64,000 nt of DNA from AWTP1-13 sp963814055 (GTDB lineage Bacteria; Pseudomonadota; Alphaproteobacteria; Rhizobiales; Hyphomicrobiaceae), in assembly GCA_963814055.1 (NCBI GenBank), contig CAWFBJ010000002.1, forward strand, positions 62,001 through 126,000. Reading direction: 5' to 3'. The translations under genes were made by a program, and so were the position numbers. Below, piece after piece: positions 27,621 to 36,644 of the stretch. The notes under the pieces were generated by a model. That model did not search any database. It was not told the origin of the DNA and worked only from the letters and a program-made list of their open reading frames with translations. The first letter of the stretch is position 1. Every line of letters starts with the position of its first letter.

Positions 27621-28991
27621 ATGACACACGATACGAGCGCGCGCGCCGGCGAAGCCGTCTACCGGCAATCCATCGCGGGTTGTCTTGAAGGCGCCATCGG
27701 CCGTCATGGCCTGTCCCCAGCCGAATTGAAGTTCTGGCTGGATCGCCTGGCACCGGCGTTGTCCCGCTTGCAGGACGACTACAAGACGCACCGGCTGCCG
27801 CATCTGCGCATTGCCGAGGAACGCGCCGACATCGAGGTCGCCGAGACAGCCTTCGCCAAATTGTGCCGGGGCGCGCGGGTGGTGATCTTCTTCGGCACCG
27901 GCGGCTCGAGCCTTGGCGGACAGACGCTGGCCCAGCTCGGCGGCTGGCACATTCCCGGCGTCGCCAGCGAGGCTCAGCGGAAGCGGCCGCGCACGCGCTT
28001 CTACGACAATCTCGACGGTAACACCCTGGAGTCGTCGCTCCGATCGTTCGACGATCTGGACACCGTGCGCTTCGTAGTGATTTCGAAATCCGGTGGTACG
28101 CCCGAGACGCTGGTGCAGGCGCTGGCGGCGCTCGATGCCGTCAAGGCTGCGGGACACGCCGCGCGAATTCCCGAGCTGTTCCTGGGCGTCTCCGAGCCCA
28201 GCGTCGCGGGCAAGACCAACGGCCTGCGCACGTTGTTCGAGGCGCACGGCATTCCGCTCCTCGATCATCATCCGGGGATCGGCGGGCGGTTTTCCGCGCT
28301 GACCAATGTCGGCCTGCTGGCCGCAATCGCGCGCGGGCTCGATGCGCGCGCAGTGCGCGAGGGCGCCAAGGGCGTCGTCGACGCCATGATGGCCGCTAAG
28401 GCCCCGGGCGATTTTGCTCCCGCGCTGGGCGCCGCGGTGGCGATCGGGCTGGCGCGCGAGCGTGGCATCCGGATGCAGGTCATGATGCCTTATGCGGACC
28501 GGCTGGGGCGGTTCGCGGCCTGGTTCGCGCAGCTGTGGGCGGAGAGCCTCGGCAAGAACGGCCACGGCACGGCGCCCATCGCCTGCCTGGGACCGGTCGA
28601 CCAGCACAGCCAGCTTCAGCTTTTCATGGACGGGCCGCGCGAGCACATGATCACGGTCGTGCGCACCCCGACAGCGGGAACAGGCCCCCGGATCAACGTG
28701 CAATTGGCCGAGGGAGCGGGGCTCGGCTATCTGGCCGGCCGGACCGCGGGTGATCTCGTGGCAGCGCAGGCCGAGGCCCTGCCGCAGGCGCTCGCCAAGG
28801 CCGGGCGGCCGGTCCGCACCTTCGACCTTCCCAGCCTTGACGAGCGGGCGCTGGGGGCGCTGATGATGCACATGATGCTGGAAACGATTCTGGCCGCCCA
28901 TCTCCTGGGTGTCGATCCGTTCGATCAGCCGGCCGTGGAGCTGGCGAAAAACATCACGCGCGAGAGAGTGGCAGCGCTGCCCAAGGCGTAG
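27621..28991 (+). CDS. pgi: glucose-6-phosphate isomerase
   Basis: This 456-residue protein is a phosphosugar isomerase that interconverts glucose-6-phosphate and fructose-6-phosphate. Recognisable segments are FFGTGGSSLGGQTL (phosphate-binding region), VISKSGGTPETL and the later LGPVDQHSQLQLFMDG. It is shorter than the 550-residue enterobacterial form and matches the compact type. It is intact, although the M16 gene just upstream is heavily frameshifted. mutL begins about 22 bases after its stop. Confidence 0.9.
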   Translation: MTHDTSARAGEAVYRQSIAGCLEGAIGRHGLSPAELKFWLDRLAPALSRLQDDYKTHRLPHLRIAEERADIEVAETAFAKLCRGARVVIFFGTGGSSLGGQTLAQLGGWHIPGVASEAQRKRPRTRFYDNLDGNTLESSLRSFDDLDTVRFVVISKSGGTPETLVQALAALDAVKAAGHAARIPELFLGVSEPSVAGKTNGLRTLFEAHGIPLLDHHPGIGGRFSALTNVGLLAAIARGLDARAVREGAKGVVDAMMAAKAPGDFAPALGAAVAIGLARERGIRMQVMMPYADRLGRFAAWFAQLWAESLGKNGHGTAPIACLGPVDQHSQLQLFMDGPREHMITVVRTPTAGTGPRINVQLAEGAGLGYLAGRTAGDLVAAQAEALPQALAKAGRPVRTFDLPSLDERALGALMMHMMLETILAAHLLGVDPFDQPAVELAKNITRERVAALPKA

Positions 28992-29013
28992 GCGCGGCCC
29001 AGTGGGGCATCCC

Positions 29014-30822
29014 GTGGCGATCCGCCAGCTGAGATCGGAGACCGTCAACCGCATCGCCGCCGGCGAGGTGATCGAGCGGCCGGCCAGCGCGGTGAAAGAG
29101 CTGGTCGAGAACGCGCTCGATGCCGGCGCCACCGACATCGAGGTGGTGGCGGCGGCCGGCGGGCTCTCGCTGATCCGCGTTACCGACAATGGCAGCGGCA
29201 TGGGTGCGGCCGATCTGGCGCTTGCCGTCGAGCGCCACGCCACCTCCAAGCTCGCCGACGACGACCTCTTCAACATCGCCACGCTCGGGTTTCGCGGCGA
29301 GGCGCTGCCTTCGATCGGGTCGGTGGCCTACTTGTCCATCGCCTCGCGGCCGCACGAGGCGCCCGCCGCGCACGAGATCATCGTCGATCGCGGCGCCAAG
29401 CAGCCGGTGCGGCCGGCCGCGCTCAATCCCGGTACGCGGGTGGAAGTGCGCGAGTTGTTCTCGGCGACGCCCGCGCGGCTGAAGTTCCTGAAGAGCGAGC
29501 GCGCGGAGAACATGGCGATCTCCGAGGTCGTGAAGCGGCTCGCCATGGCCAACCCGGCCGTCGCCTTCACGCTCACCACCGGCGAGCGTGCCGGACTGAA
29601 ACTGCCGGCGCAGCCTCTTGGGCCCGATGGCCATCTGGCGCGGCTCGGCCGCATCATGGGCCGCGAATTTCTCGACGACGCGCTTGCCATCGAGATCGCG
29701 CGCGAGGGTGTGCGGGTGACGGGCTTTGCCGGCTTGCCGACCTTGCATCGGCCCGATCCAGGTCAGCAGTACCTGTTCGTCAACGGACGGCCGGTGAAGG
29801 ACAAGCTGCTGATCGGCGCCGTGCGCGCGGCCTACGGCGATCTAGTGCCCAAGGGGCGCTATCCGCTGCTCGCCTTGTTCGTGGCGCTCTCGCCGCGCGA
29901 GGTGGACGTGAACGTGCATCCGAGCAAGGCGGAGGTGCGCTTCCGCGATGCGGGCGCCGTGCGCAGCCTGGTGGCGGGCGCGCTGCGGGCAGCGCTGGAA
30001 GCTGCGGGGCACAAGGCCTCCATCGCCGGAGGCCTGCAGGCGCTCAGCGCACTGGCGCGCACGACGGGTGTCGGCTGGGCGGCCAATTCCAATCATGGCG
30101 GCCCTGCGGTCCCCGAGCGGAGCGGCCCGGGACGCGGCTTTGCGGAAGGCGCCTTGGACTGGCAGGCGCCGATCGAAGGGCTGGATGAACTCAGTGCCAG
30201 CAGCGCGGCAGCGCTCGAGCCGGCGGCGGCCGAACTGCTGGATCGCCCTCTCGGTGCCGCCCGGGCGCAACTGCACGAGACCTACATCGTGGCGCAGACG
30301 CGCGACTCGATGGTCATCGTCGACCAGCACGCTGCGCACGAGCGCCTGGTCTACGAGCGCATCAAGGGCGCCATGGCCAACGGCGGCGTGGCGCGGCAGG
30401 TGCTACTGATCCCCGAGATCGTGGAACTCGACGCCGACGAGGCGGCGGCGTTGGCCGACGCAGCCGAGCCGCTGACGCGGCTTGGGCTGGTGCTGGAGCC
30501 GTTCGGGGCCGGAGCGGTGATGGTGCGCGAGGTGCCGGCCCTGCTCGGCGACACCGACGTCAAGGGCCTGGTTCGCGATCTGGCGCGCGAAGCCGCCAGC
30601 GAGAGCGAGGGCAGCCTGCTCAAGGAGCGGCTGGAAGCCGTGTGCTCCACTATGGCGTGTCATGGCAGCGTGCGCGCCGGCCGCCGGCTGACCGCCGAGG
30701 AAATGAACGCCCTGCTCCGTGAGATGGAAGCTACACCCCATTCCGGCCAATGCAACCACGGCCGGCCGACCTACGTGGAGCTCAAGCTCAGCGACATCGA
30801 ACGGCTGTTCGGGCGGCGCTGA
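29014..30822 (+). CDS. mutL: DNA mismatch repair protein MutL
   Basis: This is a 602-residue MutL. The N-terminal GHKL ATPase shows GEVIERPASAVKELVENALD, DNGSGM and TLGFRGEALPSI. A variable linker covers about 335-410. The C-terminal dimerisation domain contains DQHAAHERLVYE, which fits the DQHA(x)2E(x)4E endonuclease motif, and later CHGSVRAGRRL and PHSGQCNHGRPT. So this MutL probably nicks DNA, as expected for bacteria without MutH. The GTG at 29014, with GGGG 6 bases before it, begins the conserved sequence; GTG at 29002 is an alternative. It follows pgi closely on the same strand. Confidence 0.93.
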   Translation: MAIRQLRSETVNRIAAGEVIERPASAVKELVENALDAGATDIEVVAAAGGLSLIRVTDNGSGMGAADLALAVERHATSKLADDDLFNIATLGFRGEALPSIGSVAYLSIASRPHEAPAAHEIIVDRGAKQPVRPAALNPGTRVEVRELFSATPARLKFLKSERAENMAISEVVKRLAMANPAVAFTLTTGERAGLKLPAQPLGPDGHLARLGRIMGREFLDDALAIEIAREGVRVTGFAGLPTLHRPDPGQQYLFVNGRPVKDKLLIGAVRAAYGDLVPKGRYPLLALFVALSPREVDVNVHPSKAEVRFRDAGAVRSLVAGALRAALEAAGHKASIAGGLQALSALARTTGVGWAANSNHGGPAVPERSGPGRGFAEGALDWQAPIEGLDELSASSAAALEPAAAELLDRPLGAARAQLHETYIVAQTRDSMVIVDQHAAHERLVYERIKGAMANGGVARQVLLIPEIVELDADEAAALADAAEPLTRLGLVLEPFGAGAVMVREVPALLGDTDVKGLVRDLAREAASESEGSLLKERLEAVCSTMACHGSVRAGRRLTAEEMNALLREMEATPHSGQCNHGRPTYVELKLSDIERLFGRR

Positions 30823-30900
30823 AACCAAGCTGAACCTTGGGCGTTGATACTGCGGTCCGGTGCACGCGCACGAGGGCCGCTTCTCAACACAGGTAGCCCA

Positions 30901-32787
30901 ATGACAGAGCCAGCGCTTGCAGCCGCCGCCAGCGAGCGGCCGTTCTCGGCGAGACTGTTCCTCAATCGCGCCGTTGGGTTCTGGACAGGTCCCGATCGCC
31001 GCAATGCCTGGCTGTGGACGGCCGGCGCACTGGTGCTCGTGTTTGCCAATCTGGCCGTCAACGTCGGCATCAACCGGTGGAATAAGTGGTTCTTCGACGC
31101 GCTGGAGCGCAAGGACGGCACCACGCTGTGGACTGCGGTCATCGTCATCGTGGTTCTGGTGGCGCTGGGCGCGGCCTTTGCCGTTGCCATGGTCTGGTGC
31201 CGCATGACGCTGCAGGTGAAATGGCGGCAGTGGCTGACGGGCGAGATGCTTTCGCGGTGGCTGTCTGAGCAACGCTATTACCGCCTCGCGGTGACCGACG
31301 ACGAGCAGATCAATCCCGAATACCGCATCGCCGACGATCTGCGTCTGGCCTCCGAGCCGGTGGTGGAGTTCGCCGTCGGCTTCATCAATGCCCTGCTGGC
31401 CGCCGTCACGTTCGTCGGCATCCTGTTCTGGGTGGGCGGATCGCTGACGATCGAGATCGGCGGTACCAACGTATGGATTCCGGGCTACATAGCGCTTGCC
31501 GCGGTGCTGTACGCCACCGCCACCTCGGTCCTCACCTACCTGATCGGCAGTCCGCTCGTCGACCGTGTGGCCGCCAAGAACGAGGCCGAGGCGCAGTTCC
31601 GCTACGAGCTGACGCGCGTGCGCGAGAACGCCGAGAGCATCGCGCTGATCAAGGGCGCCGATGACGAGCGCGAGCGGCTCAACGAAACCTTCGCCACCGT
31701 GGCGCAGCGCTGGCTCGACGTCGTGCGTCAGCACTGCCACCTGACCTGGATTCTCAACGGCAACGCCTTCTTCGCGCCGGTGTTTCCGGTGTTGCTGGCG
31801 GCGCCCAAATATCTCGCAGGCGAGCTGACGCTGGGCTCCGTCATGCAGATCGCGGCGGCGTTCATCGCCGTGCTGACGGCGCTCAACTGGTTTGCCGAGA
31901 ACTTCATCCGTCTGGCCGAATGGTCGGCATCGGCGCGGCGGGCGCAGGAATTGCACGAGGCGCTCGACGAGATGGACGACGATACCGCGCGCACCGCGGC
32001 GATCGTGGTCGAGAACACCAGCCAGGCCGACATCGAAATGATGGATCTTTCGATCGTGCACCGCGACGGGCGGGTGGTGATCGACGACACGGACATCAAG
32101 GTCAAGCCCGGAGAGCGCGTGCTGCTCGGCGGCGAATCGGGCTCGGGCAAAAGCACGCTGATCCGCGCCATCGCCGGCCTGTGGCCGTGGGGTGAGGGCC
32201 GCATCCTGATCCCGGCTGGCGCCAAGGTCGCTTTCGTGCCGCAGCGGCCCTACATCCCTCTCGGCACGCTGCGCGATGCCATCGCCTATCCGGTGGAAGG
32301 ATCGCTGCTGGCCGACCAGCGCGCCAAGGCCGTGCTGAAGGACGTGGGCCTCGGCTATCTTGCCGACAAGCTCGACACCGAGGAGGAGCGCTGGGACCAG
32401 ACGCTGTCGGGCGGCGAGCGCCAGCGCGTCGCCTTCGCGCGGCTGCTGATCGACGAGCCCAACATCATCATCATGGACGAGGCCACCGCCGCCCTCGACA
32501 TCGACAGCGAGTTCCGGCTGCTGACCCTGCTGTTCGAGCGGCTGCCAAACGCGACCATCTTCAGCGTCGGGCATCGTCCCGGCCTGCAGGAGCTGCACAG
32601 CCGCCTGCTGACGCTCCAGCGCCGCCCTGGCGGCGGCCGCATCGTCCAGACCAAGACCCGCGACCGCGACGCCTGGAAACGCCTCAAGGGCGCTGCCGTC
32701 CGCATCCTCCGCCGCCCGCCCGGCAAGGGGGATAAGGACGAGGGCCCGGTTGGCGGCAAGGCGCCGGGTGCGGGCGCGGGACGGTGA
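30901..32787 (+). CDS. ABC transporter ATP-binding/permease protein, SbmA/YddA-like
   Basis: This 628-residue protein fuses an N-terminal membrane domain of the ABC_membrane_2 (SbmA/BacA, YddA) type with a C-terminal nucleotide-binding domain. The membrane part has about five or six segments, including GSPLVDRVAAKNEAEAQFRY, typical of this family. The ATPase has Walker A (GGESGSGKST), LSGGERQRV and Walker B (IIIMDEATAALD). BacA-related proteins matter for very-long-chain fatty acid lipid A and peptide uptake in rhizobia, but the function of the ATPase-fused group is less clear. The start at 30901 removes a non-conserved upstream extension. The C-terminus is Gly/Lys/Arg-rich. Confidence 0.88.
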   Translation: MTEPALAAAASERPFSARLFLNRAVGFWTGPDRRNAWLWTAGALVLVFANLAVNVGINRWNKWFFDALERKDGTTLWTAVIVIVVLVALGAAFAVAMVWCRMTLQVKWRQWLTGEMLSRWLSEQRYYRLAVTDDEQINPEYRIADDLRLASEPVVEFAVGFINALLAAVTFVGILFWVGGSLTIEIGGTNVWIPGYIALAAVLYATATSVLTYLIGSPLVDRVAAKNEAEAQFRYELTRVRENAESIALIKGADDERERLNETFATVAQRWLDVVRQHCHLTWILNGNAFFAPVFPVLLAAPKYLAGELTLGSVMQIAAAFIAVLTALNWFAENFIRLAEWSASARRAQELHEALDEMDDDTARTAAIVVENTSQADIEMMDLSIVHRDGRVVIDDTDIKVKPGERVLLGGESGSGKSTLIRAIAGLWPWGEGRILIPAGAKVAFVPQRPYIPLGTLRDAIAYPVEGSLLADQRAKAVLKDVGLGYLADKLDTEEERWDQTLSGGERQRVAFARLLIDEPNIIIMDEATAALDIDSEFRLLTLLFERLPNATIFSVGHRPGLQELHSRLLTLQRRPGGGRIVQTKTRDRDAWKRLKGAAVRILRRPPGKGDKDEGPVGGKAPGAGAGR

Positions 32788-32902
32788 GGTGGCGGATGAG
32801 TTAACCTGCGGCCGCGCAGAAATAAACCCGCTAGTCTAGGCCCCGGCCAAACCACATCGCGTCGCCCGAACGCTGTCTGCAACTGGGTCCGAGCGAGCAA
32901 GC

Positions 32903-33367
32903 CTACTTTTTCCGCGGATCATCGGCTGGGTTTACGTACGTAATACCTTGCGGCCCCATCCCATGGAGTTGCAGCACGGTCGCTTCGGTAAACCATGCGA
33001 AATGTGACATGCCTTTGGCGACATAAGAGTACCCGCCAGCCTTGATCAACATCCCTTTTTTTTCGTCGAGCTTGTCACCCGTACCGATGTTGAAGCTCCC
33101 TGAAAGAACCGTCACGTTCTCATCGTTGGGATGGTTGTGCGCGGGGATCTTGAAACCGGCCGGGACCTTGAGACGTACCACGTACATACCCTCTTTCGTC
33201 GGGTCGCCCTTGACCACAGCGAGCTGAGCGCCCGCCCCGTAGGCTGCCGGTGCTGACCATTTCAAGCCATCTGCTTGTACGGTGGCGTGGTGGTCATCAG
33301 CAGCGATCGCGTAGATCGGAACCGCAACTAGCGCCAGTAAACTGGCGACACGGAGTGATTTTCTCAT
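32903..33367 (-). CDS. exported cupin-domain protein
   Basis: This is a 154-residue secreted protein with a signal peptide (residues 1-22, LLALVAVPIYAIA). A single cupin barrel follows, with the metal motif as HNHPNDENVTVLSG and a later HFAWF. A small periplasmic cupin could bind metal or a small ligand; no reaction can be assigned. GGGAGG lies upstream of the ATG, and a promoter-like pair lies further upstream. It is convergent with the ABC protein gene. Confidence 0.82.
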   Translation of the reverse strand: MRKSLRVASLLALVAVPIYAIAADDHHATVQADGLKWSAPAAYGAGAQLAVVKGDPTKEGMYVVRLKVPAGFKIPAHNHPNDENVTVLSGSFNIGTGDKLDEKKGMLIKAGGYSYVAKGMSHFAWFTEATVLQLHGMGPQGITYVNPADDPRKK

Positions 33368-33404
33368 GTGCTTCCTCCCAACGTTCAGCGTAACGATTTT
33401 CTGA

Positions 33405-33432
33405 AGTATACCCCTTTTTGGGGCACCGGTAA
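33405..33432 (-). promoter_or_regulatory. candidate promoter of the cupin gene
   Basis: On the minus strand TATACT (33410-33405) lies 16 bases after TTACCG (33432-33427), and the spacer includes the palindrome CCCCAAAAAGGGG. The resulting leader would be about 30 bases. The minus-ten is good, the minus-thirty-five weak. Confidence 0.35.
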
Positions 33433-33594
33433 GACAGTTGCTGTGGGCGGCCTGGTTACGGGGTCGGAACAGAGAGCCTTGCAGCCTCCGTGGGGGTGGC
33501 GGTTCCGCGTGCGTGTATGCGCGGCGGCCGCATCGCCCTCCCCGTCGTTCGCACCGAAGGCCTGCCGGCGGCGCAGTGGGAGGCAACCGTGCGC

Positions 33595-34578
33595 TCACCG
33601 CCGCCGCGCGCCGTACAGCATCATGAGCACGCCGGCGATGACGACGGTCATGGCGGGATAGAAGCTGGCGTCGAGGCGGAAGAACGGGATCAGGCCGAAT
33701 GCTGCGGCGACGGACTGCACGAGCAGGGCAGCGACCGGCGTGAACGCGCTGGTGGCGGCGAAGTTCTCCGTCGTGATCTTTACCACGCAGGAGAAGTTCA
33801 GGAATGCCATCGCCGTCAAGATGACGCCGCCGACGAGCACGCCGAGCAGGATGGTCGGCACGTGCAGCATTTGCGCCGCCGTCGGCACCATCGGTATCGG
33901 CGGCAGCACGCCGTGCGCGACCAGCAGCGCACACCCGCCGGCCAGCGCCAGGCTCGCCAAAGACGTGACGAGCACGACCAGGCCGGTGATGCGCAGCTTT
34001 TCGGTGAGCGTGCGGGCGCGCTGGTTCCACGGATGGAATTCTGCCGAGAAGCCGCGCAGGTTGAAGGCGAAGGCCGAGCCGGCAACGGCCGTCAGCACTG
34101 CGGGACGATACGCCGGATCGAGCAGGAACAGCAGCGGCAGCAGGCCCGCGACGATGACTGCGCCGCCGAGCCATGCAATCGCGCGCGGGCGGCGGGCGAA
34201 CAACGCCCAGCCGACGATCAGCGACAGCGGGATGGAAAGGCGCACCAGCAGGCTGCCCTCGGCCGGCGAGAGTTTTTCGAGCAGCAGATAGTAGAAGATT
34301 TCCATGCCGATCGTCCCGGCGCCGACCAGCCAGCTCTGCGGCGCCAGGATGATGCGCACGGCGTCCGGACCCGGACCCGTGGCCGCCAGCAGCACCAGCG
34401 CCGAGACCAGCATGGCATAGAGCACGAAGGCGATAGGATGCGCGCCGAGGCGGTGGCCGACGACATAGGCGAGGCTGAGGAAGGCGATGGCGAACACATA
34501 GAGGCCGGCCTCGATCCAGCCGGAGATCGGATACTGCCGCGGCGCGCCGGCGTCGATGTCGGTCTGGTTTGATGTCAT
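33595..34578 (-). CDS. EamA/DMT-superfamily-like permease
   Basis: This 327-residue integral membrane protein has about ten hydrophobic segments arranged as two repeats, consistent with the EamA (drug/metabolite transporter) superfamily. It has no motif that identifies a substrate. It lies directly after a 34-codon remnant of a photolyase gene on the same strand and just downstream of rsmD. It may have replaced the photolyase at this locus. The start at 34578 is the first ATG; the frame is closed shortly upstream. Confidence 0.75.
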   Translation of the reverse strand: MTSNQTDIDAGAPRQYPISGWIEAGLYVFAIAFLSLAYVVGHRLGAHPIAFVLYAMLVSALVLLAATGPGPDAVRIILAPQSWLVGAGTIGMEIFYYLLLEKLSPAEGSLLVRLSIPLSLIVGWALFARRPRAIAWLGGAVIVAGLLPLLFLLDPAYRPAVLTAVAGSAFAFNLRGFSAEFHPWNQRARTLTEKLRITGLVVLVTSLASLALAGGCALLVAHGVLPPIPMVPTAAQMLHVPTILLGVLVGGVILTAMAFLNFSCVVKITTENFAATSAFTPVAALLVQSVAAAFGLIPFFRLDASFYPAMTVVIAGVLMMLYGARRR

Positions 34579-34582
34579 CGCG

Positions 34583-34687
34583 TCAACGCTTGATCCTGTC
34601 GAAGGCGGCGAGCGCCCGCGCGCGATTGTCAGCGAGGCGCAGATCGTCGCGAAACCAAACGATGACGGGACGGGCCGCGCTGCTCAC
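34583..34687 (-). pseudogene. 5' remnant of a DNA photolyase/cryptochrome gene
   Basis: A GTG at 34687, overlapping the rsmD stop as GTGA, opens a 34-codon frame. It reads SSAARPVIVWFRDDLRLADN and then RARALAAFDRIKR before a stop. VIVWFRDDLRLADN is the hallmark N-terminus of photolyases, which are normally about 470 residues. The rest of the gene is missing and the EamA-like gene starts 5 bases later. It is therefore a truncated leftover, not a functional enzyme. Confidence 0.75.
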
Positions 34688-35253
34688 GAGCGGGCGTCTC
34701 GATAGCGTGCGAACAGCACTTGCGTATCGCCCCAGCTGCGCCGGTCGATAGCAGTGAAAGTCTCGGGCAGGGCGATGGCCGCGTCCATACGTTCCTCAAT
34801 GACGGCAACGGCGTCCGGCATGAGCCATCCGCCGGCCGCGGCTGAGGCGAGCGCACGTTCACCAAGGCTTTTGCCGTACGGCGGATCGAGGAACACGAGG
34901 CCGAAGGTACCGCGGTTTTCCGCGGGGCCGAGCGCTGTGGCGTCGCGGCGGAAGATTTTGGTGATGCCCGTCAGGCCGAAGGTTTCGACGTTGCGGCGGA
35001 TGGTTCCCCGCGCCTGCGCATCCTCCTCCACGAACAGGCAGTAGGCCGCGCCGCGCGACAGCGCCTCCACCCCGAGCGCGCCGGTGCCGGCGAACAGGTC
35101 GAGCACACGCACGCCATCGAGCGAGAAATCCGCCACGCCGTGCGCCAGAATATTGAACACCGCCTCGCGCACGCGGTCGGAGGTAGGGCGTGTGTGGTCG
35201 TCGCCCGGCGTGGCAAGTGCGCGCCCGCGGAACTGGCCGCCGACGATTCTCAT
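34684..35253 (-). CDS. rsmD: 16S rRNA (guanine(966)-N(2))-methyltransferase
   Basis: This 189-residue methyltransferase modifies G966 of 16S rRNA. It starts with MRIVGGQFRGRAL, has the SAM-binding motif VLDLFAGTGALGVEALSRG and the catalytic LVFLDPPYG. The start codon overlaps the rluB-type stop by 4 bases (ATGA), a conserved pairing. The length is normal. Confidence 0.93.
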   Translation of the reverse strand: MRIVGGQFRGRALATPGDDHTRPTSDRVREAVFNILAHGVADFSLDGVRVLDLFAGTGALGVEALSRGAAYCLFVEEDAQARGTIRRNVETFGLTGITKIFRRDATALGPAENRGTFGLVFLDPPYGKSLGERALASAAAGGWLMPDAVAVIEERMDAAIALPETFTAIDRRSWGDTQVLFARYRDARS

Positions 35254-36152
35254 GCCCAGCCCTTGGGCTTGGGCGGTGCCGGCTTGCGTGGCGGGCGGGC
35301 GGTCTCGTCGTCGTCGGCGATGCCCAGGTCGGCAGCCGCCTGCCGGCCGAGTTGCTCGCGCAGGACGCTGCGCTTCACGTGCTCGACCTCGCCCGGCTTG
35401 ATGTCGAGCAGCTGGAAGGGACCGAAGGAGACGCGGATAAGGCGGTTGACGGTGAGGCCCAGGCTTTCCAGGATCTTGCGCACCTCGCGATTCTTGCCCT
35501 CGCGCAGGCCGACGGTCAGCCAGACGTTGGCGCGCGCGCCGGTATCCTCGGCCTTGGCGTCGAGCGTGGCCTCGATCGGGCCATAGCGCACGCCGGCAAC
35601 CTCGACGCCCTGTTTCAGCTTGTCGAGCGCGGCCTGCGTGATGGCGCCGTGCGCACGCACGCGATAGCGCCGGGTCCAGCCGGTGGCGGGCAGTTCCAGG
35701 TGGCGGGCCAGCGCGCCGTCGTTGGTGAGCAGCAGCAGGCCTTCGCTGTTGAAGTCGAGCCGGCCGATGGAAACGACACGCGGCAGGTGCTCGGGCAGCG
35801 CATCGAACACGGTGGGCCGGCCCTGCGGGTCGGCGTGCGTGGTGACGAGGCCCTTGGGCTTGTGGTAGCGCCACAGGCGCGGGGGCTCGGGTGCGGGCAG
35901 CGGATTGCCGTCGACCAGGATGCGGTCGCTGGGCGAGACGTCCAGCGCCGGGCTTGCCAGCACCGTGCCGTTGACGCTGACGCGGCCCTGTTCGATCCAG
36001 CGCTCGGCGTCGCGGCGCGAGCACAGCCCCGCCCGCGCCAGCGCCTTGGCGATGCGCATGGGTCCGGCCGGCGCCGCCGCGACCGGCGGCGGCCCTGGGC
36101 GCGACCTCTGACGCGGTGCTGGGCGTTGACCTCGCGGTGCTTTTTTGCGCAT
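35250..36152 (-). CDS. rluB: 23S rRNA pseudouridine synthase, RluB-type
   Basis: This 300-residue RsuA/RluB-family enzyme modifies rRNA. A Lys/Arg/Pro-rich N-terminus (about 1-30) precedes an S4 RNA-binding domain (MRIAKALARAGLCSRRDAE). The catalytic domain follows, with the Asp-containing motif GRLDFNSEGLLLLTNDG. Its tail is again Arg/Pro-rich. The start at 36152 lies 33 bases from the divergent tadA start. It couples to rsmD through a 4-base overlap. RluB and RluE/RsuA types can be hard to separate; RluB is most likely by layout. Confidence 0.87.
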   Translation of the reverse strand: MRKKAPRGQRPAPRQRSRPGPPPVAAAPAGPMRIAKALARAGLCSRRDAERWIEQGRVSVNGTVLASPALDVSPSDRILVDGNPLPAPEPPRLWRYHKPKGLVTTHADPQGRPTVFDALPEHLPRVVSIGRLDFNSEGLLLLTNDGALARHLELPATGWTRRYRVRAHGAITQAALDKLKQGVEVAGVRYGPIEATLDAKAEDTGARANVWLTVGLREGKNREVRKILESLGLTVNRLIRVSFGPFQLLDIKPGEVEHVKRSVLREQLGRQAAADLGIADDDETARPPRKPAPPKPKGWA

Positions 36153-36185
36153 GGAAGGTGGTGACTCGTTGTTGGAGCCGCCCTT

Positions 36186-36644
36186 ATGACACCGCCCCTG
36201 CCTCAGGGCCATATGCTCGCGGCGCTTGCCGAGGCCGAGGCTGCTGGCGCGCGCGGCGAAGTGCCCGTGGGCGCGGTGATCGTTGGCGCCGATGGCGGCG
36301 TGCTGGCGCGGGCCGGAAACCGCACGCGCGAGCTCAACGATCCCACGGCGCACGCGGAGATGCTGGCGATCCGCACGGCCTGTGCCGCACTTCAATCGGA
36401 ACGGCTTACGGACGCGGACCTGTACGTCACGCTGGAGCCCTGTCCCATGTGCGCGACAGCCATCTCGTTCGCGCGCATCCGCCGGCTCTACTTCGGTGCG
36501 GCCGATGGCAAAGGCGGCGGGGTCGAGAACGGACCGCGCATCTTCAGCCAGGCGTCCTGCCACCACGTCCCCGAGGTCTACGGCGGGATCGAGGAGACGC
36601 GTTCCGCGGCGTTGCTGCGCGGCTTTTTCTCCGCCCGCCGCTGA
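36186..36644 (+). CDS. tadA: tRNA-specific adenosine deaminase / nucleoside deaminase
   Basis: This 152-residue zinc deaminase converts wobble adenosine 34 to inosine in tRNA(Arg). It shows the first zinc/proton-shuttle motif in PTAHAEMLAIR (HAE) and the second in EPCPMCATAI (PCxxC). The position divergent from the rluB-type gene is common in alphaproteobacteria. Its 3' end overlaps the convergent HExxH-protein gene by about 100 bases. Confidence 0.92.
   Translation: MTPPLPQGHMLAALAEAEAAGARGEVPVGAVIVGADGGVLARAGNRTRELNDPTAHAEMLAIRTACAALQSERLTDADLYVTLEPCPMCATAISFARIRRLYFGAADGKGGGVENGPRIFSQASCHHVPEVYGGIEETRSAALLRGFFSARR

Noticed and set aside
27438..29282. A 614-codon open frame on the minus strand opposite pgi
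   Set aside because: It is a shadow of pgi in GC-rich DNA: no family motifs, no ribosome site, Arg/Gly/His-rich composition, and pgi on the other strand is a clear conserved gene.
30403..32598. A 731-codon open frame on the minus strand opposite mutL and the ABC protein
   Set aside because: It crosses two well-supported plus-strand genes and has shadow composition (His/Arg/Gln-rich) without any recognisable domain.
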